A stretch of DNA of 64,000 nucleotides from Ardenticatenaceae bacterium (GTDB lineage: Bacteria; Chloroflexota; Anaerolineae; Promineifilales; Promineifilaceae). The stretch lies in the NCBI GenBank assembly GCA_020634245.1, contig JACKCC010000020.1, positions 62,001-126,000 of the forward strand, in the 5' to 3' direction. Under the pieces are notes generated by a model. It did not search any database. It saw only the letters and a program-made list of their open reading frames with translations, and was not told where the DNA came from. A program made the position numbers and the translations under genes. How positions within the stretch are numbered: the first letter of the stretch is position 1; each line of letters opens with the position of its first letter. Positions 55,229 to 63,840 of the stretch are shown piece by piece.

Positions 55229-56119
55229 ATGCGAATATTGGTAACCGGAGCCACCGGGTTTATCGGCCGTTCCCTGATTCCTGTGCTGCTGCAACGGCCG
55301 TACACACAGGTGGTTGTACTGCGGCTGGAAAGTGAAAGCGGACGGCCGTTTCCCCCACCTCTCACCTCGTTACGCCAACAATTTGACGTGGTTTACGCCG
55401 ATTTACGCCACTTTGGCCTGATGGTGCGCGCCGTGCGCCAGGCTGAACCCGACGCCGTCATCCATCTGGCCGCCGTGGGCGCGACGGAGCCGTTTCTGCC
55501 CGCCGAAACGGCGCTGCGCCACAACGTCACCGGCACCATCAACCTGCTGCGCGCCTGCTTTGAAAAGATGAGCAGCATCCAGCAAATCATCGTCGCCCGC
55601 ACGCCCGGCGAACGGAGCGCGATGAATGTCTATGCCGCCAGCAAAGCCGCCGCCTGGAACTTTTGCCAGATGTACGGCCGTACCCAACAGTGGTCCATCC
55701 ACGGGGCGATGATCTTCCAGGCTTACGGACCGTACCAGCCGGAACAAACCCTCATCCCCTCGGCCATAAAAGTAGCCCTGGCCGGGCAGGATTTTCCCAT
55801 GACCAGCGGCGAACAAAAAAGGGACTGGATTCACGTGAGTGACGTCGCCGCCGGATTCGTGGCGATGCTGGGCCAACCACTTCCCCCCGGCACAACAGTC
55901 GAACTGGGAACCGGCCGGCTGACCAGCGTAGCCGATGTAGTGCGGCAAATTTATGCCCTGACCGGCAAAGGCGGCCAGCCGCAAATCGGCCTCCTCCCCG
56001 ACCGGCCGGGTGAAGAAGCGGTTCAGGTGGCTGACGTGGGTCGGACGAAAGCGTTGGTGGGGTGGGAAACGGCCGTATCCCTGACCAACGGCCTGCGCCA
56101 ACTGATTGTCGAAACATAG
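55229..56119 (+). CDS. NAD-dependent sugar epimerase/reductase
   Basis: A 296-residue extended SDR. The NAD motif is MRILVTGATGFIGRSLI, VIHLAAVGATEP is the substrate-side strand, and YAASK holds the catalytic pair. MTSGEQKRDWIHVSDVAAGF is typical of NDP-sugar epimerases. It is the third sugar enzyme in a row, so it probably acts after the 4,6-dehydratase. No glycosyltransferase or O-antigen export gene follows in this window. Confidence 0.87.
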   Translation: MRILVTGATGFIGRSLIPVLLQRPYTQVVVLRLESESGRPFPPPLTSLRQQFDVVYADLRHFGLMVRAVRQAEPDAVIHLAAVGATEPFLPAETALRHNVTGTINLLRACFEKMSSIQQIIVARTPGERSAMNVYAASKAAAWNFCQMYGRTQQWSIHGAMIFQAYGPYQPEQTLIPSAIKVALAGQDFPMTSGEQKRDWIHVSDVAAGFVAMLGQPLPPGTTVELGTGRLTSVADVVRQIYALTGKGGQPQIGLLPDRPGEEAVQVADVGRTKALVGWETAVSLTNGLRQLIVET

Positions 56120-56147
56120 CCAATTTAGGGATTTGTATCCGGTAATC

Positions 56148-56213
56148 GTAGGGGCAAGGCAATCGACCATGATCTTGGCCCAACAAACGTCATTTTCTCC
56201 GATTGCCTCGCCC
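56148..56213. repeat. Dispersed imperfect palindrome GTAGGGGCAAGGCAATCG
   Basis: The left arm at 56148-56165 pairs with CGATTGCCTCGCCC at 56200-56213. It has the same GTAGGGGC start as the element at 49308. The rest of 56120-56519 holds nothing I can name. Confidence 0.7.
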
Positions 56214-56519
56214 AGGTTACCGCAAGTCTAGGTGAGGCGGTAACAAGACAGAGCCATCGTTTCGGCAAAAGCCATTCGCCACCACCCTGACCCGACAACA
56301 AATGATAGTTTAAATAAATCCTCAAAGTGACTCGACAGTGACTTTCGTCAAAACCCGGCAGGTAAAACAATTACAAAAAGAAACAGGTAATGGTGGCACA
56401 TTGGTGACACCCATTGCGTTCCCCCGGACCACTCCATTATAATGCGAGTTGTTCCGAATTTGCAGTTAGCAAATTCTTGGTCTTGCTAAATTGGGTGGTT
56501 CACCCAGGAGGAAATAGGG

Positions 56520-57572
56520 ATGCCGTCATTATCGCGTATTACCCATCTTGTTACATCCTGGTCTTTGTTAGCTTTTGCACTGGCCACAGCGCTGTTATCT
56601 GCCTGTGGCCGCCAGATTGAAGTAAGTACTGTCTCGACGTTCACAAGCACCCCGAAACCCAGTCAAACACCTACTCAAACCATCACCTCCACGCCAACCC
56701 AGACTGCAATACCCAAACCAACGGAAACGCCTTTGCCTACCCACACAGAAACACCAGTTCCTACATTTACACCTACAGCGACGGCTACCGAACCGGCTGT
56801 TGAAACGATTGTTGTTGAAAGTGGCTTTTCTTTTCTACCCGTGTCAGGGTTTCTGGTTGATGTCCAGCCTAATCAAGTTGGAATAACCAGTAAAGATGAT
56901 GAGATTCTTGTGTTTATGGCCACCAGCGACGAACCTACGGACATCTCCTTGCAAGATACACTGGATAACTTTATTACCAATGCCGGCGCGAGCATGGGCG
57001 AGTTAACAGCCAACAAATCCTTTACGATGACAATTGGAGATGTAGAAGGTATTGCCGCAGATGTAACCGGAATATTTCTTGGGAGTGACATGGAAGGACG
57101 GGTTGCCGTTGTCACCCCAACAGAATCTTTTACCTTTTTTGCTTTTGGTTTAGCTGTCAATAATCGTTGGAACGATGAAGGCGTGTCGCTATTTGATAAC
57201 GTCATCACCACCATCTCGTTTATAAAGGACCCGTTGCCAGAAGATACAGGCCCAACGGAGCCAAACGCTGATTTTCTACTTCCGATTCCCACTGGAAAAC
57301 CGGCTGCAGAATGGAATGGCCTGCCCATTATGCCTCAAGCAATTGCAGGGGATGAGGGGGAAGGCAGCTATTACTTTACGGTTGAAGCGACGGCTGAAGA
57401 AGTGGAGGCATTTTACGAAGATGAAATGCAGCAATTGGGATGGAGCTTGTTGGGGGTTGGAGAAGGCGAAACTGGCGCATTGTTAGTTATTTTCCAAAAA
57501 GAGAGTGAGGTGGCTTCTATTTCAATTTTGTTGTTTAACGAGAGTACATCCTATGTGTTCCTGGTCAGGTAA
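56520..57572 (+). CDS. Lipoprotein with Pro/Thr-rich linker
   Basis: A 350-residue exported lipoprotein. A hydrophobic segment ends in the lipobox L-L-S-A-C, followed by a long linker of T-P-T / P-T-E-T units (about 45-95). Two globular parts follow; the second has PAAEWNGLPIMPQAIAGDEG and a VEATAEEVEAFYEDEMQQLGW stretch. AGGAGG lies eight bases before the ATG. It precedes the RHS fragments and shares their lipoprotein style, but it is not obviously related to the two CELPCWWGI lipoproteins. The function is unknown. Confidence 0.75.
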   Translation: MPSLSRITHLVTSWSLLAFALATALLSACGRQIEVSTVSTFTSTPKPSQTPTQTITSTPTQTAIPKPTETPLPTHTETPVPTFTPTATATEPAVETIVVESGFSFLPVSGFLVDVQPNQVGITSKDDEILVFMATSDEPTDISLQDTLDNFITNAGASMGELTANKSFTMTIGDVEGIAADVTGIFLGSDMEGRVAVVTPTESFTFFAFGLAVNNRWNDEGVSLFDNVITTISFIKDPLPEDTGPTEPNADFLLPIPTGKPAAEWNGLPIMPQAIAGDEGEGSYYFTVEATAEEVEAFYEDEMQQLGWSLLGVGEGETGALLVIFQKESEVASISILLFNESTSYVFLVR

Positions 57573-57603
57573 ACAGCAAACAACAGGTTGGTTCTTAGTA
57601 GCG

Positions 57604-59346
57604 ATGTGCAACCCGATGTCCCTCAGGCCGGTCTTCCACGAAGGTGAGTTACGGCCGTTCAGCGACAGCAACTTCCGCCTCAAGCTTGCACTGAGCGAAG
57701 CGAATGTGACCATCCAGCACGGCGCGGCCGGAACCGGCAACGCCTGGCCCGATTTCACCTACGAGTACGACAAAGTGGGCAACATCACCAAAATGACCAC
57801 CCTGAGCACGGCCGGAACCGACACCCAGACCTTTGGCTACGACGAACTCAACCGGCTGGTCAGCGCCAGCGCCAGCGGCGTCGCCCCCACTTACAGCGAC
57901 GCCTACGCCTACAACCAGATTGGCAACGTCACCAGCTTCGATGGCGCAGCTTACACCTACAGCGCCAGCCATATTCATGCCGTGGCCACGGCCAACGGCG
58001 TCACCTACACCTACGACCTCAACGGCAACATGACCCTGCGCGACGCCAGCGGCGCGGTCAACGATTACAGCCAGGTCTTCAACTTCGAAAATGAGCTGGA
58101 GAGCGTGACCAACAACGGCAGCCCGACCAGCTTCGCCTACGATGCCGCCGGGATTCGCGTCAAAACCACTGCCCCCAACAACACAATCACCGACTACCCC
58201 TTCCCCGGTTACGAAGTGGAGAATTCAACGGGGACGCCGACGGTGCGCATCACCTTCTCCATTGCCGGGCAGGCGGTGGCCCTTAAGGTCATGGGCAGCA
58301 GCACGGCCACTTACTACCTCTACAACGACCACCTGGGCAGTACGGCCACAATGAGCACAACCGGCGGCGGCACAGTGACCGGCAGCACTGCCCGTTACAC
58401 CCCCTTTGGCGACTGGCGCACCGAACCCACCGCCAATTTGACCGACCGTGGCTTTACCGGCCACATGCACAACAACCTGGGCAGCGCCCCGGATGACATT
58501 GGCCTCATCTACATGAATGCGCGCTGGTACGCCCCCGCTTTAGGACGGTTCATCAGCGCCGACACCATTGTACCGAACCCTATGAATCCACAATCGCTGA
58601 ACCGGTACAGCTACACCCGGAATTCACCCCTTAATTTCACCGACCCCTCTGGTCATCGAGAATGCGGTAAAGATTGTAATAACCCACTGCCTTACCAAAG
58701 GCCGCCAACAAGCGCAGAACAAGTTCAACAGGGTGTTGATACAAATATCTACGGCATTATATTCGCTGCAGATGACGGTAAAGAATGGACAAATACTCAA
58801 TTGCAAGAAACCTTGTCGGGAGCCAGAGATATAGAGCGTCGTATGATGTCGACTGGGTTGTTCGCCGGTTATGCGCCTGGGCAAATTTGGCGAGAAAAAT
58901 ATGGCACAGTGACAATGCTACTTTCATCTAGAACTCAATTCATTGGTGATGATGGTGAGTTACATGACATAACTCATGGAGGGTGGACCAATGGCAGTAC
59001 GATTGAAGTATATGATACAGCCTCGAATGACCCTTTTAAATTTCGCCTTAATATGGTTCATGAATTTGCACACAGATTTAACGCCGTTACCGTAAATGCT
59101 ACGGACATGAATCCTTACAATGACCTGGGGGCTGCAATTAAAAGTGAGATTCTCCCTCCGCGAAGTTTTGTTCGTGTTGGCATGGCAGCACCTCCTTATC
59201 AACAAAGTCCAGATTATAATATAGACGGTGAACTATATGCAGACATGTTTGTGAATTGGACCTATCAGAGTTTTACTAATACCCCTCAAGGCATTCAGGA
59301 CAAAGATTGGATGAACAGTCAAATGCCAATCTGGTTAGGGAAATAG
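57604..59346 (+). CDS. 5'-truncated RHS protein with HExxH metalloprotease-like tip, copy A
   Basis: About 580 residues. It begins inside RHS/YD repeats (YEYDKVGNITKM, GYDELNRLVSA, YDLNGNMTLR) with no signal peptide or N-terminal half. The RHS core closes with LGRFISADTIVPNPMNPQSLNRYSYTRNSPLNFTDPSGH, after which a variable tip of about 220 residues starts. The tip has HEFAHRFNA, NPYNDL and ELYADMFVNWTY, which fits a zinc peptidase with HExxH and a later Glu. The frame is open from 57505, inside the lipoprotein gene, so the true start is unclear. I infer a polymorphic-toxin C-terminal module, probably not secreted as it stands. A CELPCWWGI lipoprotein follows 62 bases later. Confidence 0.8.
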   Translation: MCNPMSLRPVFHEGELRPFSDSNFRLKLALSEANVTIQHGAAGTGNAWPDFTYEYDKVGNITKMTTLSTAGTDTQTFGYDELNRLVSASASGVAPTYSDAYAYNQIGNVTSFDGAAYTYSASHIHAVATANGVTYTYDLNGNMTLRDASGAVNDYSQVFNFENELESVTNNGSPTSFAYDAAGIRVKTTAPNNTITDYPFPGYEVENSTGTPTVRITFSIAGQAVALKVMGSSTATYYLYNDHLGSTATMSTTGGGTVTGSTARYTPFGDWRTEPTANLTDRGFTGHMHNNLGSAPDDIGLIYMNARWYAPALGRFISADTIVPNPMNPQSLNRYSYTRNSPLNFTDPSGHRECGKDCNNPLPYQRPPTSAEQVQQGVDTNIYGIIFAADDGKEWTNTQLQETLSGARDIERRMMSTGLFAGYAPGQIWREKYGTVTMLLSSRTQFIGDDGELHDITHGGWTNGSTIEVYDTASNDPFKFRLNMVHEFAHRFNAVTVNATDMNPYNDLGAAIKSEILPPRSFVRVGMAAPPYQQSPDYNIDGELYADMFVNWTYQSFTNTPQGIQDKDWMNSQMPIWLGK

Positions 59347-59408
59347 AAAGTATGGGGTATTCATTATTCGATAAAATCTCAGGGAATTAGTAGGTTATGG
59401 AGATGATT

Positions 59409-60425
59409 ATGAGATGTATAATGCCAGCTCGACTGATGCGAAAGAAAAATTATTACCTGTTCATTGTTGGTGTCTTTATGTTAATCGGGTGTGCCTCGGC
59501 TACATCATCAACAGTACCAGACATTACCACAGAAAGGTTAATTAATGATCAAAGTGGTTTGCCTACACAAATTACCCAGGAAAATGCAACCCCACAATCA
59601 ACTGCAACAAACACCCTGCAACTAACCGCAACACTAGATTCGTCAATGTTAACAGTATCCTTAACTCCTCGCTCAAAGATAATCTCGCCAACACCTGCGC
59701 CCACGCCGACATTGACCAGCGAGCAAAAGGTGGATAACTTCACAAGATTTATGACTGAAAATGAAGGTTGTGAGTTGCCCTGTTGGTGGGGCATCATTCC
59801 TGGGGAAACTAAAATCGAGACAATTGTAGATCGGTTTGTGCCACAAGGGCTAGTTTGGTGGGAAGAGTGGAATCAACTGGATGCTTCAAGATTTGGATCC
59901 GGTGTCCTTGTGACATTTTCTACAGAAAAAGACATTATCCAAACCATCACCGTGTGGGGTGGCAATGAAGGGGATACCCTTATACATGATTGGGGGCGTT
60001 ATAGTTTAGATCAGGTGCTAACTCGTTATGGGATGCCCTCGCAGGTATTCGTTTATTATCCTTATAAAGCCGATCCAGGTCCTTCTACTTATCACCTTTA
60101 CTTGTTTTACGAAACGCTGGGGATTGAAATAGACTATGCAGGAATGTCTCAAGATTTTAATAATAAAGAAGAGTCACAAGTTTGCCCAAATCTACAAAAC
60201 GTGTTCCGAATTAACCTTTTTCTTTACCAATCGGGGCAGATTAGTAATATTGTCGAAACGGTAATACCTCCTGAAACTATCAGCTTTATCGCTGGCCCAG
60301 AAACCGTCTATGATCTGATAAGTTGGGAACAAGCTACTAGCACCACCTTAGAATCTTTTTATGAGATATTCAGTCAACCTGATTTCGATGGCTGTTTTGA
60401 CTTCAAACGCTATTGGACTTCATAA
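59409..60425 (+). CDS. Lipoprotein of the CELPCWWGI family, copy A (candidate immunity protein)
   Basis: A 338-residue lipoprotein. The signal peptide ends in M-L-I-G-C (lipobox), followed by a Thr/Pro/Ser-rich linker and a globular part with CELPCWWGIIPGET. RYGMPSQVFVYYPYKADPG, YHLYLFYETLGIEIDYAG and a C-terminal TVYDLISWEQATSTTLESFYEIF follow. The same order of motifs recurs in the lipoprotein at 61987. Each follows directly after an RHS module with an HExxH tip, so I infer an immunity role; family function is not known to me. GGAG lies six bases before the ATG at 59409; ATGs at 59397 and 59436 are alternatives. Confidence 0.75.
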   Translation: MRCIMPARLMRKKNYYLFIVGVFMLIGCASATSSTVPDITTERLINDQSGLPTQITQENATPQSTATNTLQLTATLDSSMLTVSLTPRSKIISPTPAPTPTLTSEQKVDNFTRFMTENEGCELPCWWGIIPGETKIETIVDRFVPQGLVWWEEWNQLDASRFGSGVLVTFSTEKDIIQTITVWGGNEGDTLIHDWGRYSLDQVLTRYGMPSQVFVYYPYKADPGPSTYHLYLFYETLGIEIDYAGMSQDFNNKEESQVCPNLQNVFRINLFLYQSGQISNIVETVIPPETISFIAGPETVYDLISWEQATSTTLESFYEIFSQPDFDGCFDFKRYWTS

Positions 60426-60543
60426 GGAGCAAGCCCTCCGCTGCGGCACGGTCTTCTTTCTAACCATCCATGCGCCTCCGTTACGGGGGCGGTCTTCCTA
60501 GTGCTGGGGCCGCCGTACCCCGTCTTTTGCCTTAGTCTGAGGC

Positions 60544-61893
60544 TTGTTTAGCACGTTAACAACGGTTGGCCCACCGCCAGAATTCGTGTCAAAACCATCG
60601 CCCCCAACGGCACAATCATCGACTACCCCCTTCGACTTCGCTCAGGGCAGGCTCTTCCCCGGCTACGAAGTGGAGAATCCAACGGGGACGCCGACGGTGC
60701 GCATCACCTTTTCCATTGCCGGGCAGGCAGTGGCGCTCAAGGTCATGGGCAGCAGCACGGCCACTTACTACCTGTACAACGACCATGCTTCGACGCTGCT
60801 CAGCACAGGTCTGGGCAGCGTGACCACAATGAGCACAACCGGCGGCGGCACAGTGGCTGACAGCACTGCCCGCTACTACCCCTTTGGCGACTGGCGCACC
60901 GAACCCACCGCAAGCGACCCGAATGGGTCGCCCCTCACCGACCGGGGCTTTACCGGCCACATGCACAACAACCTGGGCAGCGCCCCGGATGACATTGGCC
61001 TCATCTACATGAATGCGCGTTGGTACGCCCCCGCTTTAGGCCGCTTCATCAGCGCCGACACGGTTGTGCCCAATCCCATGAATCCGCAATCGCTGAACCG
61101 GTATAGCTATACGCGCAACTCGCCTCTTAATTTTACCGACCCCTTGGGCCATCGGGAGTGCGGGTTAGATGGCAATTGCGATCCCCCACCTTCTTCTAAG
61201 CCTAATTCACCAGGAAACTTAATTTCCTTTAAAGGCGCAAACGGTCAGACATGGACTGACGCCGAAATGGCTACAGTAAATAAAGGCGCTAATAATCTTG
61301 CCAACGCTTTAGCTCGAACCATTAATAATAATAGGTGGGGTGCCGCAAAATTGGGAGTAGGGACGTATTCACGTATCTCCTCTGCGGACGCTTTTTTTGC
61401 AGTGTATGGTGGACCTGTAACCTTTTACAAGACAGGGACGGCTTGTGCTAAAGGTTGTTGGGGAGAGCGGGTTGGAGCAGTATGGGGAATCGGAGAGAGC
61501 GTCATCAATACATACACTCAAGCGTATGATGGTCAAGGCTTTGATATTACATCTGCCTATCAAGACGGACGAAACTATGGTGAGCTTTGGGCTGTACATG
61601 AGCTTGGACATGCCTTCAATGCGGCCCGTTCCAATGCCACAGACAGTAAAGTCAATCCATATAACGACCTGGATATTGCTTTTGGTGAACATGGTGCACT
61701 AAATGGTTATGCTCTTAATCCCCGTGATGGTATGAACCCTTTTCCATGGCAACAACACCCTGGTAGTAACGCAACAAATGAGGTATTTGCTGACTATTTC
61801 TTAAATTGGACATATAACAGTTTCTTAGATAACGATCCAGGAAGGGCACAATATAGCTGGATGAATCGCCACATGCCCAATTGGGTTCCGTGA
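60544..61893 (+). CDS. 5'-truncated RHS protein with HExxH tip, copy B
   Basis: About 440 residues. DNA from about 60573 is nearly identical to copy A, but a 25-base insert at about 60630 (the dispersed word CTTCGACTTCGCTCAGGGCA) shifts the frame of the first 57 bases. A second, 24-base insert at about 60786 is in frame and adds ASTLLSTG. The core ends in SPLNFTDPLGHREC. The tip (about 235 residues) differs from that of A but keeps VHELGHAFNA, NPYNDL, NEVFADYFLNWTY and a C-terminal WMNRHMPNW. No proper start or signal is seen. The gap before it, 60426-60572, looks like cassette scar. Confidence 0.72.
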   Translation: MFSTLTTVGPPPEFVSKPSPPTAQSSTTPFDFAQGRLFPGYEVENPTGTPTVRITFSIAGQAVALKVMGSSTATYYLYNDHASTLLSTGLGSVTTMSTTGGGTVADSTARYYPFGDWRTEPTASDPNGSPLTDRGFTGHMHNNLGSAPDDIGLIYMNARWYAPALGRFISADTVVPNPMNPQSLNRYSYTRNSPLNFTDPLGHRECGLDGNCDPPPSSKPNSPGNLISFKGANGQTWTDAEMATVNKGANNLANALARTINNNRWGAAKLGVGTYSRISSADAFFAVYGGPVTFYKTGTACAKGCWGERVGAVWGIGESVINTYTQAYDGQGFDITSAYQDGRNYGELWAVHELGHAFNAARSNATDSKVNPYNDLDIAFGEHGALNGYALNPRDGMNPFPWQQHPGSNATNEVFADYFLNWTYNSFLDNDPGRAQYSWMNRHMPNWVP

Positions 61894-61986
61894 CATGACA
61901 ACCCTTAATTTCCCATGCGATATAAGAGATTGGGTCTTGCAACACGAAATATATTGCCATAATTGGCTCTGAACAAGGAAAATGGT

Positions 61987-62997
61987 ATGAGTACAAAATA
62001 TATGTTTGGCAAGGTCAACCGTATTCTGTTTTTTACAGCTATCTTGCTTTGGACAGGTTGTACCAGGGATATGAACGGCGTTCAGGCTAATGATACGAAG
62101 ACGCCTGAACCTGTTACAGAGAGTATAACCCTGACGGCAACCACTTCGCCAACCAATACACCTTTTATTTCCTCATCTACTCACACCCCTATTCCCGCCA
62201 CCGCGACACCAACGGCCGTTCCCAATACCGCCACACCGACAGCTGTTCCACCGACTCCCTCACCCACGACTCTGCCAACGGCAACGCTAACCCATGAACA
62301 GGTAGACGCGAATCTGACTGAGTTAATGCTGACCAATGGCGGTTGTGAATTGCCTTGCTGGTGGGGAATTGTACCTGGAGAAACACCAATTGATTCAACC
62401 CATGAGAGCTTAAAAGCATTAGGAGCATCCTTTCCAGGAGACACGTATGCAAGTTTTGGTATTGACTGGGGAGCAGCTATTGAATTTGAAGTTAATCATG
62501 GTATTGTCCAAACTATGGACATTGGAGGAAGTTATTCTCCTGGTTGGATTGATCGGGATAAGTATACGCAAGGTTGGCAATCCTACAGTTTGACGGCCGT
62601 TCTCGATCACTATGGCCTTCCCACACGAGTTCTGGTGTACAAACCATTCCAGGCTGATCCTGGCCAACCCAGTTATCACCTGCTTGTTTTCTATGAGGAC
62701 TCCGGTTTTGAAATAGACTATGTAGGGAGTATTGAAATCCTTAGTGATGGCAACTATTTTGCCTGCCCTAATATGGCCGACATTTGGATGGTTCATCTGT
62801 TTCTTTATCAGCCAAGCCAAGTGGATAATGTAGTAGAGAGAATTCTCCCCGCATCCAGTATTGGTTACATAGCTGATGCCCAAACTGTCTATGATGTCAT
62901 AAGTTGGCCAGAGGCAACCGGCACGTCATTGGAGTCCTTCTACGAAACTTTCCGTATGCCCGCAGCAAATGCCTGTTTTGAATTTGTAACACCATGA
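61987..62997 (+). CDS. Lipoprotein of the CELPCWWGI family, copy B (candidate immunity protein)
   Basis: A 336-residue lipoprotein paralogous to the one at 59409. The signal peptide ends in L-L-W-T-G-C, and the linker is rich in T-P-T-A-V-P units. CELPCWWGIVPGET, HYGLPTRVLVYKPFQADPG, YHLLVFYEDSGFEIDYVG and TVYDVISWPEATGTSLESFYETF match copy A in order. AAGGA lies seven bases before the ATG at 61987. It follows RHS copy B after 93 bases. The pairing of related lipoproteins with related tips supports co-inheritance. Confidence 0.77.
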   Translation: MSTKYMFGKVNRILFFTAILLWTGCTRDMNGVQANDTKTPEPVTESITLTATTSPTNTPFISSSTHTPIPATATPTAVPNTATPTAVPPTPSPTTLPTATLTHEQVDANLTELMLTNGGCELPCWWGIVPGETPIDSTHESLKALGASFPGDTYASFGIDWGAAIEFEVNHGIVQTMDIGGSYSPGWIDRDKYTQGWQSYSLTAVLDHYGLPTRVLVYKPFQADPGQPSYHLLVFYEDSGFEIDYVGSIEILSDGNYFACPNMADIWMVHLFLYQPSQVDNVVERILPASSIGYIADAQTVYDVISWPEATGTSLESFYETFRMPAANACFEFVTP

Positions 62998-63039
62998 TTG
63001 TCTTGTGAGGGTCAGTGGAAGCGACCGGTCTCAACAGCC

Positions 63040-63260
63040 AGACCATCCGTATCACCTTCTCCATTGCCGGGCAGGCGGTGGCCCTCAAGGTCATGGGCAG
63101 CAGCACGAACACTTACTACCTGTACAACGACCATGCTTCGACGCTGCTCAGCACAGGTCTGGGCAGCGTGGCCACAATGAGCACTACCGGCGGCGGCACA
63201 GTAGCCGGCAGCAACGGCCGTTACACCCCCTTCGGCGACCGGCGCACCACAATCCGTTAG
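63040..63260 (+). pseudogene. RHS-core remnant, copy C, without tip
   Basis: About 70 residues matching the RHS core of copies A and B from TIRITFSIAGQAVALKVMGS to NGRYTPFGDRRT, then a stop. It carries the same 24-base in-frame insert (HASTLLSTG) as copy B. Both the repeat part and the toxin tip are missing, so it is a dead cassette end. Confidence 0.85.
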
Positions 63261-63428
63261 CAGGGCTACGGCCGTTCCCCGCACAAACTACCCTTCCTAA
63301 CCGTATTTCGCTTGTTGGGTTAGGCAACGGAGGGGAATCGTCAAGGAGGAAACGGCCGTACCACTCCGCAATCCACAATCTAAAATCTATTATGGGGGCA
63401 ACGGCCGTTTCCTTCCCATTTCCGTCAC

Positions 63429-63549
63429 TCATCGAGTCGCGGTCATTCTCTCACTGAGTCAATCCAATCCACTCACTGAGTCAACTCATTTCTCTCACTG
63501 AGTCAATACAATTCACTCACTGAGTCAATGCAAATCTCTCAGTGAGTAA
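63429..63549. repeat. Six direct repeats with exact 22-bp period (TCACTGAGTCAA)
   Basis: TCACTGAGTCAA starts at 63451, 63473, 63495 and 63517, with a degenerate unit at 63429 (TCATCGAGTC) and a last one at 63539 (TCAGTGAGT). All six start exactly 22 bases apart. The spacers alternate between CTCTC- and ACTC-type ends. It resembles an iteron or operator row. The surrounding gap 63261-63428 holds three ACGGCCGT copies, and 63550-63780 nothing I can name. Confidence 0.85.
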
Positions 63550-63781
63550 AAACAGCCGGTTACATTTCCGATGACATTGAAGACAGAACTGGCGATTATT
63601 TACGTCTATCAAATTTTACAGATGCAGCACCATGTTTGTTGATAATCAAATGGGTCAAAATCCATCCCCCCATTTCATATCACTAAATAATCCCCTTGCT
63701 GCCACAAAATCCCACGCACAAACAACCCGTCAACTGTAAACTGGTCAGGACTTTTCCAAACTCATAAGAAAATAACTAGAA

Positions 63782-63840
63782 GAACCTCATTTTGTTACAC
63801 TTGAGATTTTCCAAGACCACCAAGTAAACAAAAGAGGTTC
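63782..63840 (+). promoter_or_regulatory. Inverted repeat covering the transposase SD region
   Basis: GAACCTCATTTTGTT (63782-63796) pairs with AACAAAAGAGGTTC (63827-63840) with one bulged base. The right arm contains the AGAGG in front of the transposase start, so the hairpin could hide the ribosome site in read-through transcripts, as known for several IS families. The exact left end of the IS is not determined. Confidence 0.5.

Larger units (their letters stand above)
1182..63408. repeat. Dispersed palindromic octamer ACGGCCGT (about 80 copies)
   Basis: The octamer ACGGCCGT, most often as AACGGCCGTT and often followed by CC, recurs from 1182 to 63408. I count about 80 copies by eye, where a random 64-kb sequence would hold about one. 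It is its own reverse complement. Copies lie in coding sequence, in gaps and in terminator stems. In genes it reads as Thr-Ala-Val, Asn-Gly-Arg or Arg-Pro depending on frame, which explains the many ETAV and NGR strings in the proteins. It resembles the cyanobacterial HIP1 octamer in behaviour, not in sequence. No copy lies in 1301-3790, in the IS at 7225-8218, or between 58 and 62 kb. Confidence 0.93.

Noticed and set aside
63429..63549. CRISPR array
   Set aside because: The units are about 12 conserved bases in a 22-bp period with short, similar spacers; CRISPR repeats are longer, with unique spacers of about 30 bases, and no cas gene is present. The same holds for 20345-20417.
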